A stretch of DNA of 64,000 nt, taken from CAZAEL01 sp964484135 (GTDB taxonomy: Bacteria; Elusimicrobiota; Elusimicrobia; FEN-1173). Both the position numbers and the translations under genes were made by a program. The DNA lies in contig CAZAEL010000006.1 of assembly GCA_964484135.1 (NCBI GenBank), forward strand, positions 1 through 64,000, in the 5' to 3' direction. Of this stretch, positions 7,676 to 18,205 are shown piece after piece (positions within the stretch are counted from its first letter, which is position 1; every line of letters starts with the position of its first letter). The notes below the pieces were generated by a model. The model worked only from the letters and a program-made list of their open reading frames with translations, was not told the DNA's origin and ran no database searches.

Positions 7676-10051
7676 TTAAAAGATGTTCCCGATGGTGAAG
7701 TAAAACTGGCTGATCTGTTCCCCGGGCCGGTGGTTCAGGCCGTAGCCCCAGTCCAGCCGGATGGGGAAGACCGGCGTCTTGAAGCGAATGCCGAAACCCA
7801 CGCCGGAGCGCATCTGGTCCGGCCGGCTGCCGATGGCGTAGGAGATGTCGTTCCAGTCCCGCCAAGCCCCGCCCGCGTCCGCGAAAAAGGCGCCCTGCAG
7901 GATGGTGCGGCTCCGTTCCTGGACGATGGGAAACTTGTATTCGACGTTGAAGACGCTCATGTAGTGTCCGTAGTCCGGCGGGCCGATCTCGCCGAAGTCG
8001 TACCCCCGGACCGTGTCCACGCCCCCCATGGTGAACCTTTCCTGGACCGGGACCTCCCTGGAGGGGGCGAAGGCGCGGACGTTCCCGGCGCGGGCCGAGA
8101 AGCTCAGCACGAACTTCCAGAAGGTGGGGATGTAGATGGAGCTGGACAGGGAGGGCTTGTAGAAGTGGATGTCCCCCCCGAAGACCCCGCCCGCGACCTG
8201 CACGGAGGCGCTGTGGCGGCCGCCCCGGGAGGCGTCGAACACGTTGTCGCGCGTGTCCCACACCACGCCGTTGGTGAGGCTGGAGGTGACGTTTTCGCTG
8301 GGGTTGATCAACAGGTTCACCGGCGTGGACGTGGAGGCCTTGTTGGGGTCGAACTGGTCGTCGATGTCGAAGATGCGCACCTTTTCGTAGCTGTAGTCGT
8401 GGATGAGGGACAGCCGTTCCGTGAGCCGGGGCCCCAGCCTCAGGGAGCCGCCGCGGCGGCCCTCGCGGTACGCGGTGCTGTCCGAGGCGAAGGGCCGCCA
8501 GCGAACGGTGTCGAAGACGTCCACGCCGAAGCTCATGCGTTTGCCCAAAAACCAGGGATCGGTCCAGCCGATCTCGTAGTTCTGCTTGCGCTGGCCGAAC
8601 TCCCACAGGAGATTCAGCCGCTGGGCCCGGCCGAAGAGGTTGATGTGCTGCAGCTGGAGCGTGCCGATGAACTGGTCCACGCTGGAGTAGCCCGCGCCCG
8701 CGGAGAGGATGCCCGGCTTGCCCTCCACCACGGTGAAGACCAGGTCCGCCTTGGTGGGCGACCGGGGCTGCTGCACGTCCACCTGCACGTCGTCCATGAA
8801 CCCCAGGTTGTAGATCTTCTCGACGGAGCGCCGCACCTTGCCGGCCGCGAAGACGTCCCCCTCCCCCAGGAGGATCTCCCGCCGGATCACCTGTTCCTTG
8901 GTGTAGGTGTTGCCGTCCACGTAGATGCGGTCCACGTACACCACCGAGCTTTCCACCACGTCGAAATGGATGTCCACCCGCCCGCGGTCCTCGTCCAGGG
9001 CCTGGGTGATGTTCTCGGGCGTGATCTCGGCCCGCAGGTAGCCCCGGTCCGCGTACAGGTCCCGCAGGTTCTGCAGGGATTCCTCCATCTTGTCCTGGCG
9101 GTAGAGCCGGCCGGATTTGAGCGTGATGGCCTGCCGGAGCTTTTTCTCGCTGAAGAGGGTGACGCCGGAGAAGGAGTACTTCCCGACGGTGTACCGGCGC
9201 CCCTCGTCCACGTGGAAGAGGAGGGAGACGGCGGTGTGGTCCTCGTTGAACTCCCGCGCCGGCGGGCTGATCTGCGCCTCCAGGTACCCCCGGTTCTGGT
9301 AGTGTTTTTTTGCCTCCTCCATGTCTTTCTTGAGGTTTTCTTCCTTGAAGACCTTCTTGGGGCGGGTGTCCTTCATGCGCCGGCGCAGGGCGCGGGCCGA
9401 CAGGGCCCGGTTGCCCTCGATCTTGACGGACTTGATCAGGACCCGGTTTCCCTCCGTGATGAAGAACGTCAGGATCAGTTTCTGGGACTTGGGGTGCAGG
9501 GAGGTGTAGGACTCCACCGTGGCGTTGGCGTAGCCCTCGTCCCGGTAGATGCTGAGGATCTTCTGCACGTCCTGGGCCACCTTGAACCGGTCGTAGGGTT
9601 CCCCCGGTTTGGAGGACAGCTCGTCCCGGAACTTCCGGTCCGCCAGCTTCAGGTTGCCCTTGAAGTCCACCCGCCTCACGGTGGCCCTTTCCTTCACCTG
9701 GAAGATGACCTTGACCTTGGGCAGGCCTTGGGCGTCGGCGGGGCCGGGCAGGTCCTCCATGGCCACCTGGACGTCGTCGAAAAGCCCGGTTTCGAGCAGC
9801 CTGTCCACGTCGGCGCGGAAGGAGGGGTCCACCACCACGTCGCCCTTGCGGGCCTTCACCTTGGAGAGGACGGCGCGCCGTTTCACGGTCCGGTTCCCTT
9901 CCACGGCCACCTCCCCGATGAGGGGGCGGCTTTCCAGGGCGTGGAGGGGCCCGGTCGGCGCCGCCAGCCACAGGGCCAACGACAAAACGGAAAAAAACGT
10001 CGATCTTTTCCACCGTCCATCCTTCCGGACGGAGGAGCGAAGGGGCGTCAT
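7676..10051 (-). CDS. bamA: BamA, outer-membrane protein assembly factor
   Basis: A 791-residue Omp85 protein that inserts beta-barrel proteins into the outer membrane. A signal peptide (residues about 16-40) is followed by consecutive POTRA domains, each recognisable by a short IxGN or VEGN motif (for example VAVEGNRTVKRRAV, VKIEGNRALSARALRRR, IYVDGNTYTKEQVIRREI), to about residue 420. The C-terminal half is the 16-strand barrel with the lid motif VRGYDFGEIGPPDYG, and the chain ends in Phe (FYFTIGNIF) as required for BamA recognition. GAGGAG lies six bases before the ATG. It follows tamB by about 10 bases, so the TAM-type partner and BamA are co-expressed. Confidence 0.96.
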   Translation of the reverse strand: MTPLRSSVRKDGRWKRSTFFSVLSLALWLAAPTGPLHALESRPLIGEVAVEGNRTVKRRAVLSKVKARKGDVVVDPSFRADVDRLLETGLFDDVQVAMEDLPGPADAQGLPKVKVIFQVKERATVRRVDFKGNLKLADRKFRDELSSKPGEPYDRFKVAQDVQKILSIYRDEGYANATVESYTSLHPKSQKLILTFFITEGNRVLIKSVKIEGNRALSARALRRRMKDTRPKKVFKEENLKKDMEEAKKHYQNRGYLEAQISPPAREFNEDHTAVSLLFHVDEGRRYTVGKYSFSGVTLFSEKKLRQAITLKSGRLYRQDKMEESLQNLRDLYADRGYLRAEITPENITQALDEDRGRVDIHFDVVESSVVYVDRIYVDGNTYTKEQVIRREILLGEGDVFAAGKVRRSVEKIYNLGFMDDVQVDVQQPRSPTKADLVFTVVEGKPGILSAGAGYSSVDQFIGTLQLQHINLFGRAQRLNLLWEFGQRKQNYEIGWTDPWFLGKRMSFGVDVFDTVRWRPFASDSTAYREGRRGGSLRLGPRLTERLSLIHDYSYEKVRIFDIDDQFDPNKASTSTPVNLLINPSENVTSSLTNGVVWDTRDNVFDASRGGRHSASVQVAGGVFGGDIHFYKPSLSSSIYIPTFWKFVLSFSARAGNVRAFAPSREVPVQERFTMGGVDTVRGYDFGEIGPPDYGHYMSVFNVEYKFPIVQERSRTILQGAFFADAGGAWRDWNDISYAIGSRPDQMRSGVGFGIRFKTPVFPIRLDWGYGLNHRPGEQISQFYFTIGNIF

Positions 10052-10061
10052 GGGTTTCTCC

Positions 10062-13000
10062 TCACGGGGTCTTGGCGGGTTTTTCGGGGAGCGGTTCCCT
10101 GGCGGCGTCGGCGGGCGGTTTGGGCAGGCCGAACCGCCATTGGTTCTCCAGGACGGCGCGGCGGTCGGGCGGCTGGCCCAGCAATTTTTCCGTGTCCAGC
10201 TCCGTGCTGGCCTTGAGATGGAGGTTGCCGCGCACGCGGTAGGTCAGCTCCACCTCGTCGCGGAAGAAAAGTTGGTTTTGGGTTTGGTCCACTTTGAATT
10301 TGTACACGCCGAAAATCCTGTCGCTCAATTGTACGCCCGCCGTGGCCCCCGTGCCCTGCAGGAGGTTGACCACGTCCCGCCGGGGGGCGGCCGTCGGAAC
10401 CGCCGGCTCCGCCGAAGCCTCCTCGGTGGGCTCGTAAATGGGATATAGGATATCAATTCCGAAGCGATGCGCAAGCCGGTTGGCGAGCGGCCCGGCGGTG
10501 GAACCCAGGAGCTGCACCAGGCCGGCCCGCAGGAGTTTGTCCTTTTCCTCCGGCGTGAACTGCTCGCCCGAGAGGCCCAAGGCCCGCTGGGCCACCTGTT
10601 CGGAACTGAGGCCCGGGTTGTTGCGGGAGATGAACCGGGGCTGGATCTCCCCCAGGGGCGCCCGGTCCACGATCATGAGGATGGTGTCCGGGGTGGCGAA
10701 CCCCCGCGCGTCCACGATGGGCGCGACCCGTTCGGCCTCGCCCGACAGGTAGGGGACCACGGCGCGCTCCCCGGCGGAGGTCCGGGTGTCGGTGACCACT
10801 TCAAAGAGGCAGCGCTTCACGTTGAAGGATTGCCCCAGGTACGTGATGACGCCCCGTTTGGTCTCCAGCCGGCCCGAGGCCCGCATGGCCTCGCGGGGGC
10901 CTTCCAGGTGGAGGGACCCCCGCAGCTGGACGTTGACGTACTCGTTGCGGTACCAGGTGTCGTCCCCGGTCTTCAAGACCACGTCCCAGGCGGCCTCGCG
11001 CCAAAATTCCCGGACCCAGGAGTCTTCCCGCACGCCTGAAAACCCTTTTTTGGAGGGCGGATAGGTGAATTGGGTGTCCTCCAGGAAAACGGTTCCCTGG
11101 ACGGTCTGCCGCCCGTCCGGGCCCGTCACCTTGAGGTAAACACGGGGTTCCCCGCGGGAGATGTCCTCCAAGGAGGCCCGCAGGAGGGAGAACCGTTTCA
11201 GCAGGGGGCCGGGCGGCACGGCCAGCTGGGGGATTTCGATTTCGATGCCCTGCGAGCCCACGGACTCCACGGACAGGTCGTAGTCCGTGATGTCGAAGCC
11301 GTTGACGCCCAGGCTTCCGCCCGCCACCAACCGGCCCTGGCCGAAACGGCCGGAAAGGTCTTCCACCAGAAGGCGGTTGTCCTTGATCAAAAGGCGGGCG
11401 TTGAGGTCGGAGAGGTCGCGGAAATAGCGGCGGGCCTTGACGCGCCCGTTTTCCACGACCAGGAACCCGGAGGTCTCCACGCCGTCCTCCCCCGGCAGGA
11501 ACCGCAGTTCCCCCCGGAAGCCGCCGGCGGCCGATTCGCAGTCGGGCCAGAGGCTTTTGAGGATCCCCAGGTCCCCGTTGGACAACCGCAGGACGAAGGA
11601 CAGCTTGTCCGCCGGGTCCTCCTCCTGAACGTCCGTGGGGAAACGTCCCTCCCCGGAGAGGACGTACCCGTTGCGTCGGGCGGCCTCCAGGTCCTTCACT
11701 TCCAGGACGTCCCCTTCCCAGAGCACGGCGGCGTGGAACCGGTCGTACGGGAGACGCGCCAACTTCCCGTTCCGGCCCCAGACTTCCCCCCGCACGCGGG
11801 GTTTTGCCGGCGATCCCCGGCCCTGCACGCGCGCGTTGAGACGGCCTTCCACGGGCAGGTCGAAGTCGGCCAGGCTCATGAGGGTGGCGGCCTCCAGGTC
11901 CCAGCCCCCGAACTCAAAGTCCCATTTGTCCGGGCCGGCCTCCCCCTGCATCCAGAAACGGCGCTTGCCCCCTTCCTTCAGGGTGAGGTTTTCCAGGCGG
12001 ACCTGGGGGAGGCGGTCCAGATGCACGGCGCCGGAAAGCTCCTGCAGGGCCTGCGGCACCGGGCTGAAAAGGATCTTCTTTTGGGACCAGACCACGCGGG
12101 CCAGGTCCTGCTCGAAGAGGTGCTGGTTCACCCAGAGGGACTGGGCCCGCAGGGTGCACTCGAAGGAAGGGGCGGGCTCGTTTTTCCACCGGCCCACGAT
12201 CTCCAGCCCGCCGAAGAGGTTCAGAGGCCCCAGATGGATGTTGCGCAGCTCGTTGATCAACTGCAGGTGCCCCTCCCCGGCGCCGGTCAGGAAGGCCCGG
12301 CTGCCTTCCTTGAGTCTCCACACCCCCTCGGGCGTGGTGGCGTAAAATTCATCCAGGTGGAATTCCCGGCTCTGGTACCGGACCTTCCCGTTCCAGCCGG
12401 TGACGAAGAGGTTCCCCACCCGGATCTTTCCGCCCCACAGGGATCCGGCAACGCGGGGATCGCTCCATGTCCCGGTCCATTTGAGGTCGCCGTCCAGGGG
12501 TCCCAGCCAGGGCGCGGCCCGCCACCCCATGGCGCGGAGGCAGCGGTCCAACGGAACGGCCTTTAATGTCAGGGAAACGTCCAGGAGAGAAGGGGGGACG
12601 GGCGGGCCTTCCGGCGCGGCCTTTTCCCCGGTGGCCGGCGCGAGGGAAACGGTCCCGCTGCCTTGGATTTGTCCCCCGTCCCGCAGGCGGGCCTCCAGGG
12701 TCCGCAGGCGGATCTGGGACGCCGCCCAGTCCGCCTGGAAGGAGGCGTCGAAGACGAGGCCGTTCCATTCCGCGTCGCGCCATTTCGCCTCGACGCGGGA
12801 GCGGGGGGAACGCCAGGGGCCTTCCAGGGACAGGGAGGCGTTCAGGACGCCGGTCCGGAGAAGCGGGTGGACCGCGCCGAGGCGATCCCCCCATTCGGCG
12901 AGACGCATGTTTTTCACGGTCCCCCGGCCCTTCAGCACGCCCTGGCGGGGCGAGAAGGTCAGTTGCCCGCTCAGCAGGTCGCCGGCCCGCAGGCCGTCGA

Positions 13001-15470
13001 TCCCCCACCGGTCTTTCGCAAGGGACAACTCCCCCTCCACCGCCCCCACGCCGTAGCCGTTGACCCAGAAGTTCGGGGAATGGAAACGGGGCGGCCGGTC
13101 GGGGGCCGTCCTTTGGAGGCGGACTTCCCCGTCCAGGGTGAGGGCGGAAAAGGACAGGTGCTTGAATTGGGACACGCAGGACCAGGCGGCGGACGGGCCG
13201 CCGAGCGGGAGGCGTCCGTCCATGTGCCAGGAGCCCGAGCTTTGCCGCAAGTCCCAGGATTCCAGGTGGAGGGTCCCCCGCTCCACCCGGAACGAGGCGC
13301 GGACGTCCTGATACGCCAACGCGCCCCACTGTCCGGGGGAACAGGAAAAGCGGCCCGTCCCTTCCAGGGACTCCAGCCCCTTGGCCGGGGAAGCCAGCCG
13401 GACCTCCCCGCTGATGTCTCCCTGGGGACGCGCCGGCGACTTGAGAAGGTCGGCCAGCCACGCCATGTCCCCCTTCTCCACGGAAAGTTCCAGGGACCAG
13501 CCGCCCTGGGAGGACCAGGCGGCCCGGCCTTTCCAGTCGCCGTCCAGGTCCAGGTCGGAGAGAATGAATCCCCGGCGGTCCCAGCGGAGGGAGGCCCGGA
13601 CCGGAGCGGTTTGGCCCTTTTCCCGAAGGCGGAGGTTCATGATCCGCGCCGTGCCCGAAAAAGAGGGTTCGGCCCAGGTGCCGGCCAAGTCTCCCTCAAA
13701 ATCCAGCGTCCCCCCGGCTTCGGGGTAGCGTTCCAGCAGAAAGGGCAGTTCTTCCAGGGGGACCCGGCGGAAGGAGGTTTTCAGGGACAGGCGCCGGTCG
13801 GGCCCTTCCACCGTTCCCTGCGCCGACAGGGAGATGCCGCTGGGCAGTTCCAAGGCGCAATCCGAGAGCACGATCTTGTCGGGGAGCCGTCTCGCCTTGA
13901 CGTGAAAGGCGTTCTTCCGGCTTTGCGCCGTGAACTCCCCGTCCCCGTAGGCGAAGTGCGCCGCGATGGGCTGGGTTTCCCGGTGGCCTCCCCAGGCGAA
14001 CCGGTCGACCTGGAAGGACCCTTCGGCCAGGGGGGGCCGGGCCTCCGCGGATTTCTTTTTTCCGCGGGGGCGGGCCCCCGGCTCATCCGTCGGGGCGAGA
14101 GGCTCCCGCTGCGAGCGGGGGTCCCGCATCCGGAAACGGCCGCTCAAGAGACCGCCGATGTCCCCCCAATGGTTGGCCCGGGACAATTCCGACAGGTCCA
14201 GGCGCTCCACCTGCGCGTCGACGAACGGTTTTTGGTCCGCGCCGTGTCCCTCCGCCCGTTCAAAGACGACCTTCCCGTTCAGGAGGGAGATCTCCGCCCG
14301 AAGGCTTTCCGGCCCCTTGACCAGCGAGGCCTCCAGGGAAGGAATCCGGACGGCGGCGACCCGGGGTTCTTGGACCGCGGCGTTCAGCCGGATGTCGGGC
14401 GCGGCCGGCGGACCGGAGATGCGGCCTTCCACGTCCGCCTTTCCCTCCAGGGGGATGTTCACCGGCCAGACCTTCTCGGGCAGGCTCCGGCGCCATTCCT
14501 CCAGGGAGACCTGCCGGGCGCTGAGCGCGAGGTCCAGGCGGCGGTTCTCTTTCTGGAAGGGTTCAAGGCATTTTCCCTCCACGCGGAGTTTTTCAAAGAA
14601 ATAAAAGTCCTTGAGCCGCAGTTCGTCGGGCCCCAGCTCGAAGGCGCCCCGCATGGGCACGACCAGCGACCCTTCGGCGCGTGCGTCGTCCGGAGACCAG
14701 GAGGCCTCCCGCAAGGTCCCCGACGTTTCCCACCGGAGGGGCGGGGCTTCCGGCGGGACGGCGCCGGGCCACAGCGTCCCTTCCACCCGCAGGCGCAGGG
14801 AGAGGCCTCCCTCCCAGGAGCCTTTGGCGGACGACCACCGGGCGGCCACATCCTTCAGAGGCACGGCCTTCAAAAAGACCGTCGCCCGGCCCAGGCCGCT
14901 TTCGTCCGCTTCGGCGGACGTCTCGAAAGGGCCCAAGGCGCTTTGCCCTTCCGCCTCCAGCCGGAGCCGGCCGGACAGGACGCGGAGGGAGCCGGAGACC
15001 CGTTCCAGGACAAGGCCGGGCCGCTGTCCCCGCGCCGGAAGGCGGAGGGAGCCTTCCGTCCATTCCACCTTGTGCGAAAGCCAGGGCGGCAGGACCGGGG
15101 CGAACCCCTTGCCGTCGGGAGGGACGTGGATGGCGGGTTTTTGCACGCGGGACGCGCCCAAGGACGGGATCAACCAGGGAAAGCGGGAACGCAGCCGGAA
15201 CGGCCGGGCCTGGAGCCGCCAGTTTTCGCAGAAGAAGAGCGGGTCGTCCGGCGAGGGGCCCAGGCGGACGTCGTGCAGGGTGACGGCGGCCAGGAAAGGA
15301 TGGATTTCGACGCGGGCGATGCGCGCCGGCCAGCCCAGGCGCCGGGAGAGCGCGCGTTCCAGCCGTCCCTGCGCCCTGTGTTCGACGACGGGGAGGAACC
15401 AGCGAAGGACCGCGAAGCCGCCGGCGAACAAAAAGGCGGCGACCAGGATTGCCCGGGATCGCCGCCTCAT
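10062..15470 (-). CDS. tamB: TamB/AsmA-like inner-to-outer-membrane bridge protein
   Basis: A 1,802-residue protein with one N-terminal transmembrane anchor (about residues 7-25), a very long repetitive beta-rich region and a C-terminal TamB/DUF490 domain (roughly the last 300 residues), which contains the segments LVAGGSLGVNGFDITDYDLS, RGVITYLGQSFNVKRCLFEV and a final strand-rich stretch TAGVQLSDRIFGVYKF. TamB proteins span the periplasm as hydrophobic grooves and are linked to phospholipid transport to the outer membrane and to barrel assembly. E. coli TamB is about 1,260 residues, so this one is long. It lies between clpC and bamA, and adjacency to an Omp85 gene is the normal context. Confidence 0.9.
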   Translation of the reverse strand: MRRRSRAILVAAFLFAGGFAVLRWFLPVVEHRAQGRLERALSRRLGWPARIARVEIHPFLAAVTLHDVRLGPSPDDPLFFCENWRLQARPFRLRSRFPWLIPSLGASRVQKPAIHVPPDGKGFAPVLPPWLSHKVEWTEGSLRLPARGQRPGLVLERVSGSLRVLSGRLRLEAEGQSALGPFETSAEADESGLGRATVFLKAVPLKDVAARWSSAKGSWEGGLSLRLRVEGTLWPGAVPPEAPPLRWETSGTLREASWSPDDARAEGSLVVPMRGAFELGPDELRLKDFYFFEKLRVEGKCLEPFQKENRRLDLALSARQVSLEEWRRSLPEKVWPVNIPLEGKADVEGRISGPPAAPDIRLNAAVQEPRVAAVRIPSLEASLVKGPESLRAEISLLNGKVVFERAEGHGADQKPFVDAQVERLDLSELSRANHWGDIGGLLSGRFRMRDPRSQREPLAPTDEPGARPRGKKKSAEARPPLAEGSFQVDRFAWGGHRETQPIAAHFAYGDGEFTAQSRKNAFHVKARRLPDKIVLSDCALELPSGISLSAQGTVEGPDRRLSLKTSFRRVPLEELPFLLERYPEAGGTLDFEGDLAGTWAEPSFSGTARIMNLRLREKGQTAPVRASLRWDRRGFILSDLDLDGDWKGRAAWSSQGGWSLELSVEKGDMAWLADLLKSPARPQGDISGEVRLASPAKGLESLEGTGRFSCSPGQWGALAYQDVRASFRVERGTLHLESWDLRQSSGSWHMDGRLPLGGPSAAWSCVSQFKHLSFSALTLDGEVRLQRTAPDRPPRFHSPNFWVNGYGVGAVEGELSLAKDRWGIDGLRAGDLLSGQLTFSPRQGVLKGRGTVKNMRLAEWGDRLGAVHPLLRTGVLNASLSLEGPWRSPRSRVEAKWRDAEWNGLVFDASFQADWAASQIRLRTLEARLRDGGQIQGSGTVSLAPATGEKAAPEGPPVPPSLLDVSLTLKAVPLDRCLRAMGWRAAPWLGPLDGDLKWTGTWSDPRVAGSLWGGKIRVGNLFVTGWNGKVRYQSREFHLDEFYATTPEGVWRLKEGSRAFLTGAGEGHLQLINELRNIHLGPLNLFGGLEIVGRWKNEPAPSFECTLRAQSLWVNQHLFEQDLARVVWSQKKILFSPVPQALQELSGAVHLDRLPQVRLENLTLKEGGKRRFWMQGEAGPDKWDFEFGGWDLEAATLMSLADFDLPVEGRLNARVQGRGSPAKPRVRGEVWGRNGKLARLPYDRFHAAVLWEGDVLEVKDLEAARRNGYVLSGEGRFPTDVQEEDPADKLSFVLRLSNGDLGILKSLWPDCESAAGGFRGELRFLPGEDGVETSGFLVVENGRVKARRYFRDLSDLNARLLIKDNRLLVEDLSGRFGQGRLVAGGSLGVNGFDITDYDLSVESVGSQGIEIEIPQLAVPPGPLLKRFSLLRASLEDISRGEPRVYLKVTGPDGRQTVQGTVFLEDTQFTYPPSKKGFSGVREDSWVREFWREAAWDVVLKTGDDTWYRNEYVNVQLRGSLHLEGPREAMRASGRLETKRGVITYLGQSFNVKRCLFEVVTDTRTSAGERAVVPYLSGEAERVAPIVDARGFATPDTILMIVDRAPLGEIQPRFISRNNPGLSSEQVAQRALGLSGEQFTPEEKDKLLRAGLVQLLGSTAGPLANRLAHRFGIDILYPIYEPTEEASAEPAVPTAAPRRDVVNLLQGTGATAGVQLSDRIFGVYKFKVDQTQNQLFFRDEVELTYRVRGNLHLKASTELDTEKLLGQPPDRRAVLENQWRFGLPKPPADAAREPLPEKPAKTP

Positions 15471-15497
15471 CGAATTTTGGGAAGGCCTCGAGGGTTT

Positions 15498-17976
<2,479 letters not shown>

Positions 17977-18011
17977 GGACCCTCCGGTGTTTTCTTCCCT
18001 CTATATAACTC

Positions 18012-18042
18012 GGACGGGCTTGAAAAGTTCCCGGGCCCGTCC
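18012..18042. promoter_or_regulatory. Perfect 8-bp dyad in the clpC leader
   Basis: GGACGGGC (18012-18019) and GCCCGTCC (18035-18042) form a perfect inverted repeat around a 15-base loop, between the clpC promoter and its ribosome binding site. It does not match CIRCE (TTAGCACTC-N9-GAGTGCTAA) or the CtsR heptad repeat. It could be an operator or an RNA hairpin controlling clpC; which is not decidable by reading. Confidence 0.5.
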
Positions 18043-18067
18043 TCGGCGGCAAAGAACCGCTTAAATT

Positions 18068-18096
18068 ATTCTAAACCCTTTTGCGGGGGTTGTCAA
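18068..18096 (-). promoter_or_regulatory. Strong sigma70-type promoter of clpC
   Basis: On the minus strand a perfect TTGACA (18096-18091), exactly 17 bases, then TAGAAT (18073-18068). The start point would be near 18061, leaving a leader of about 85 bases that contains the dyad at 18012-18042 and the clpC RBS. clpC is therefore not dependent on transcription through the 37.7 kb giant gene. Confidence 0.8.
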
Positions 18097-18104
18097 CGAA
18101 AAGA

Positions 18105-18203
18105 AAAACGTTGATAAGAAAAGGCGAAAAACGACGATAAGTTGATATGCCTTATCAACGGATCATCGCCTTTGCTTTGTCTTGTCGACGGTTTTGGGGC
18201 GGT
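18105..18203. repeat. Inverted repeat, family B copy 2, directly after the giant gene (possible terminator)
   Basis: Begins two bases after the giant gene's stop codon. AAAAACGTTGATAAGAAA (left) is identical over 18 bases to the family B element after bamA. The arms pair imperfectly: AAAACGTTGATAAGA against the complement of TCTTGTCGACGGTTTT. On the minus strand the distal arm runs into TTTTTCTTTT, so it has the shape of an intrinsic terminator for the giant transcript, just upstream of the clpC promoter. Confidence 0.8.
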
Positions 18204-18205
18204 TA

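Noticed and set aside
18012..18042. CIRCE element in front of clpC
   Set aside because: The dyad sequence (GGACGGGC) and loop length (15) do not match TTAGCACTC-N9-GAGTGCTAA.
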